Program-made: the position numbers and the translations under genes
Shown: positions 63,921 to 64,000 of the stretch, piece after piece
How positions within the stretch are numbered: the stretch's first letter is position 1
How the letters are laid out: each line of letters begins with the position of its first letter
Assembly: GCF_003813775.1 (NCBI RefSeq)
Contig: NZ_RPDH01000001.1
Location: 2,604,001-2,668,000 of the forward strand
Direction: 5' to 3'
Origin: Chitinophaga lutea
GTDB taxonomy: Bacteria; Bacteroidota; Bacteroidia; Chitinophagales; Chitinophagaceae
Length of the DNA: 64,000 bases
The notes under the pieces: generated by a model
What the model was told of the DNA's origin: nothing
The model's input: only the letters and a program-made list of their open reading frames with translations
The model's database searches: none

Positions 63921-64000
63921 CTATGGCCTGTACCTGGCTTCGTTGAACAAGCTCATCACCTGCTGCGTGTTCACCAGTTTTTCCAATGTAAAATCAGTGT
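63921..64000 (-). CDS. 3' end of an unidentified gene, cut by the right edge
   Basis: The minus strand has one open frame ending TDFTLEKLVNTQQVMSLFNEARYRP and a TAG at 63921-63923. Too short to identify; the helical, coding-like composition and convergent position after apaG suggest a real gene tail. Confidence 0.45.
   Translation of the reverse strand, partial: TDFTLEKLVNTQQVMSLFNEARYRP

Overview
The window looks like chromosomal DNA from a Bacteroidota bacterium, most likely family Chitinophagaceae (Chitinophaga-like). The evidence is a SusC/SusD pair with an ECF sigma factor and FecR anti-sigma factor, gliding genes gldF/gldG, a MurF-alanine racemase fusion, several lipoproteins, and Bacteroidota promoters of the form TTG-N17..20-TAnnTTTG. 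No integrase, transposase, phage structural gene, CRISPR array or rRNA was seen.

Layout. 1-8.4 kb: a hybrid histidine kinase cut by the left edge, a small hypothetical, then sigma, fecR, susC, susD and a thioredoxin-fold protein, which form a cell-surface-signalled uptake locus. 9.6-12.4 kb: a cobalamin riboswitch in front of B12-independent methionine synthase (metE). 12.4-19 kb: aquaporin Z, a sorbosone dehydrogenase-like lipoprotein, a phosphoesterase and membrane or TPR proteins. 19.1-22.8 kb: a myo-inositol module with a Na+ symporter, inositol oxygenase and a divergent LacI regulator that has an operator-like palindrome. 24.1-27.7 kb: a tight NAD+ salvage operon coding for a Nudix-derived regulator, a nicotinamide phosphoribosyltransferase, a NADAR protein and a PRPP-synthetase-like protein. 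28.5-34.6 kb: a MocR regulator divergent from a cupin and a DapA-like aldolase, an aldo-keto reductase, tRNA-Ser and a Tat-exported epimerase-like protein. 34.5-46.6 kb: asparaginase, TatD, polysaccharide deacetylase, gltX, glnS, a stand-alone B12-binding domain, enoyl-CoA hydratase, fumC and a TauE/SafE permease. 47.3-57.4 kb: an orphan TonB receptor, lspA, murF-alr, TerC and gldFG. 57.5-64 kb: iscS/iscA, methylmalonyl-CoA epimerase, murF, a cytochrome-like/YceI/DUF5777 operon, a small HExxH protein, apaG and the tail of one more gene.

How the genes work together. Several parts meet around NAD+ and B12. The NAD operon contains components that could rebuild NAD+ from nicotinamide and ADP-ribose (similar to the phage NARP1 pathway) or simply run PRPP-dependent salvage; sequence reading alone cannot decide. 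MetE is predicted to be off when cobalamin is present, while methylmalonyl-CoA epimerase and a mutase-type B12 domain indicate that the cell also uses B12.

Unexplained structure includes three intergenic tandem-repeat arrays with units of about 105, 90 and 78 bp, two of them with signs of coding. There is also a palindrome-rich patch near 12.5 kb, and a shared operator-like palindrome placed identically in the promoters of the TauE/SafE permease and the orphan TonB receptor. Many promoters sit 4-9 bases from the start codon, suggesting leaderless or near-leaderless mRNAs. Several apparent TTG starts are really the end of the TAnnTTTG promoter element.
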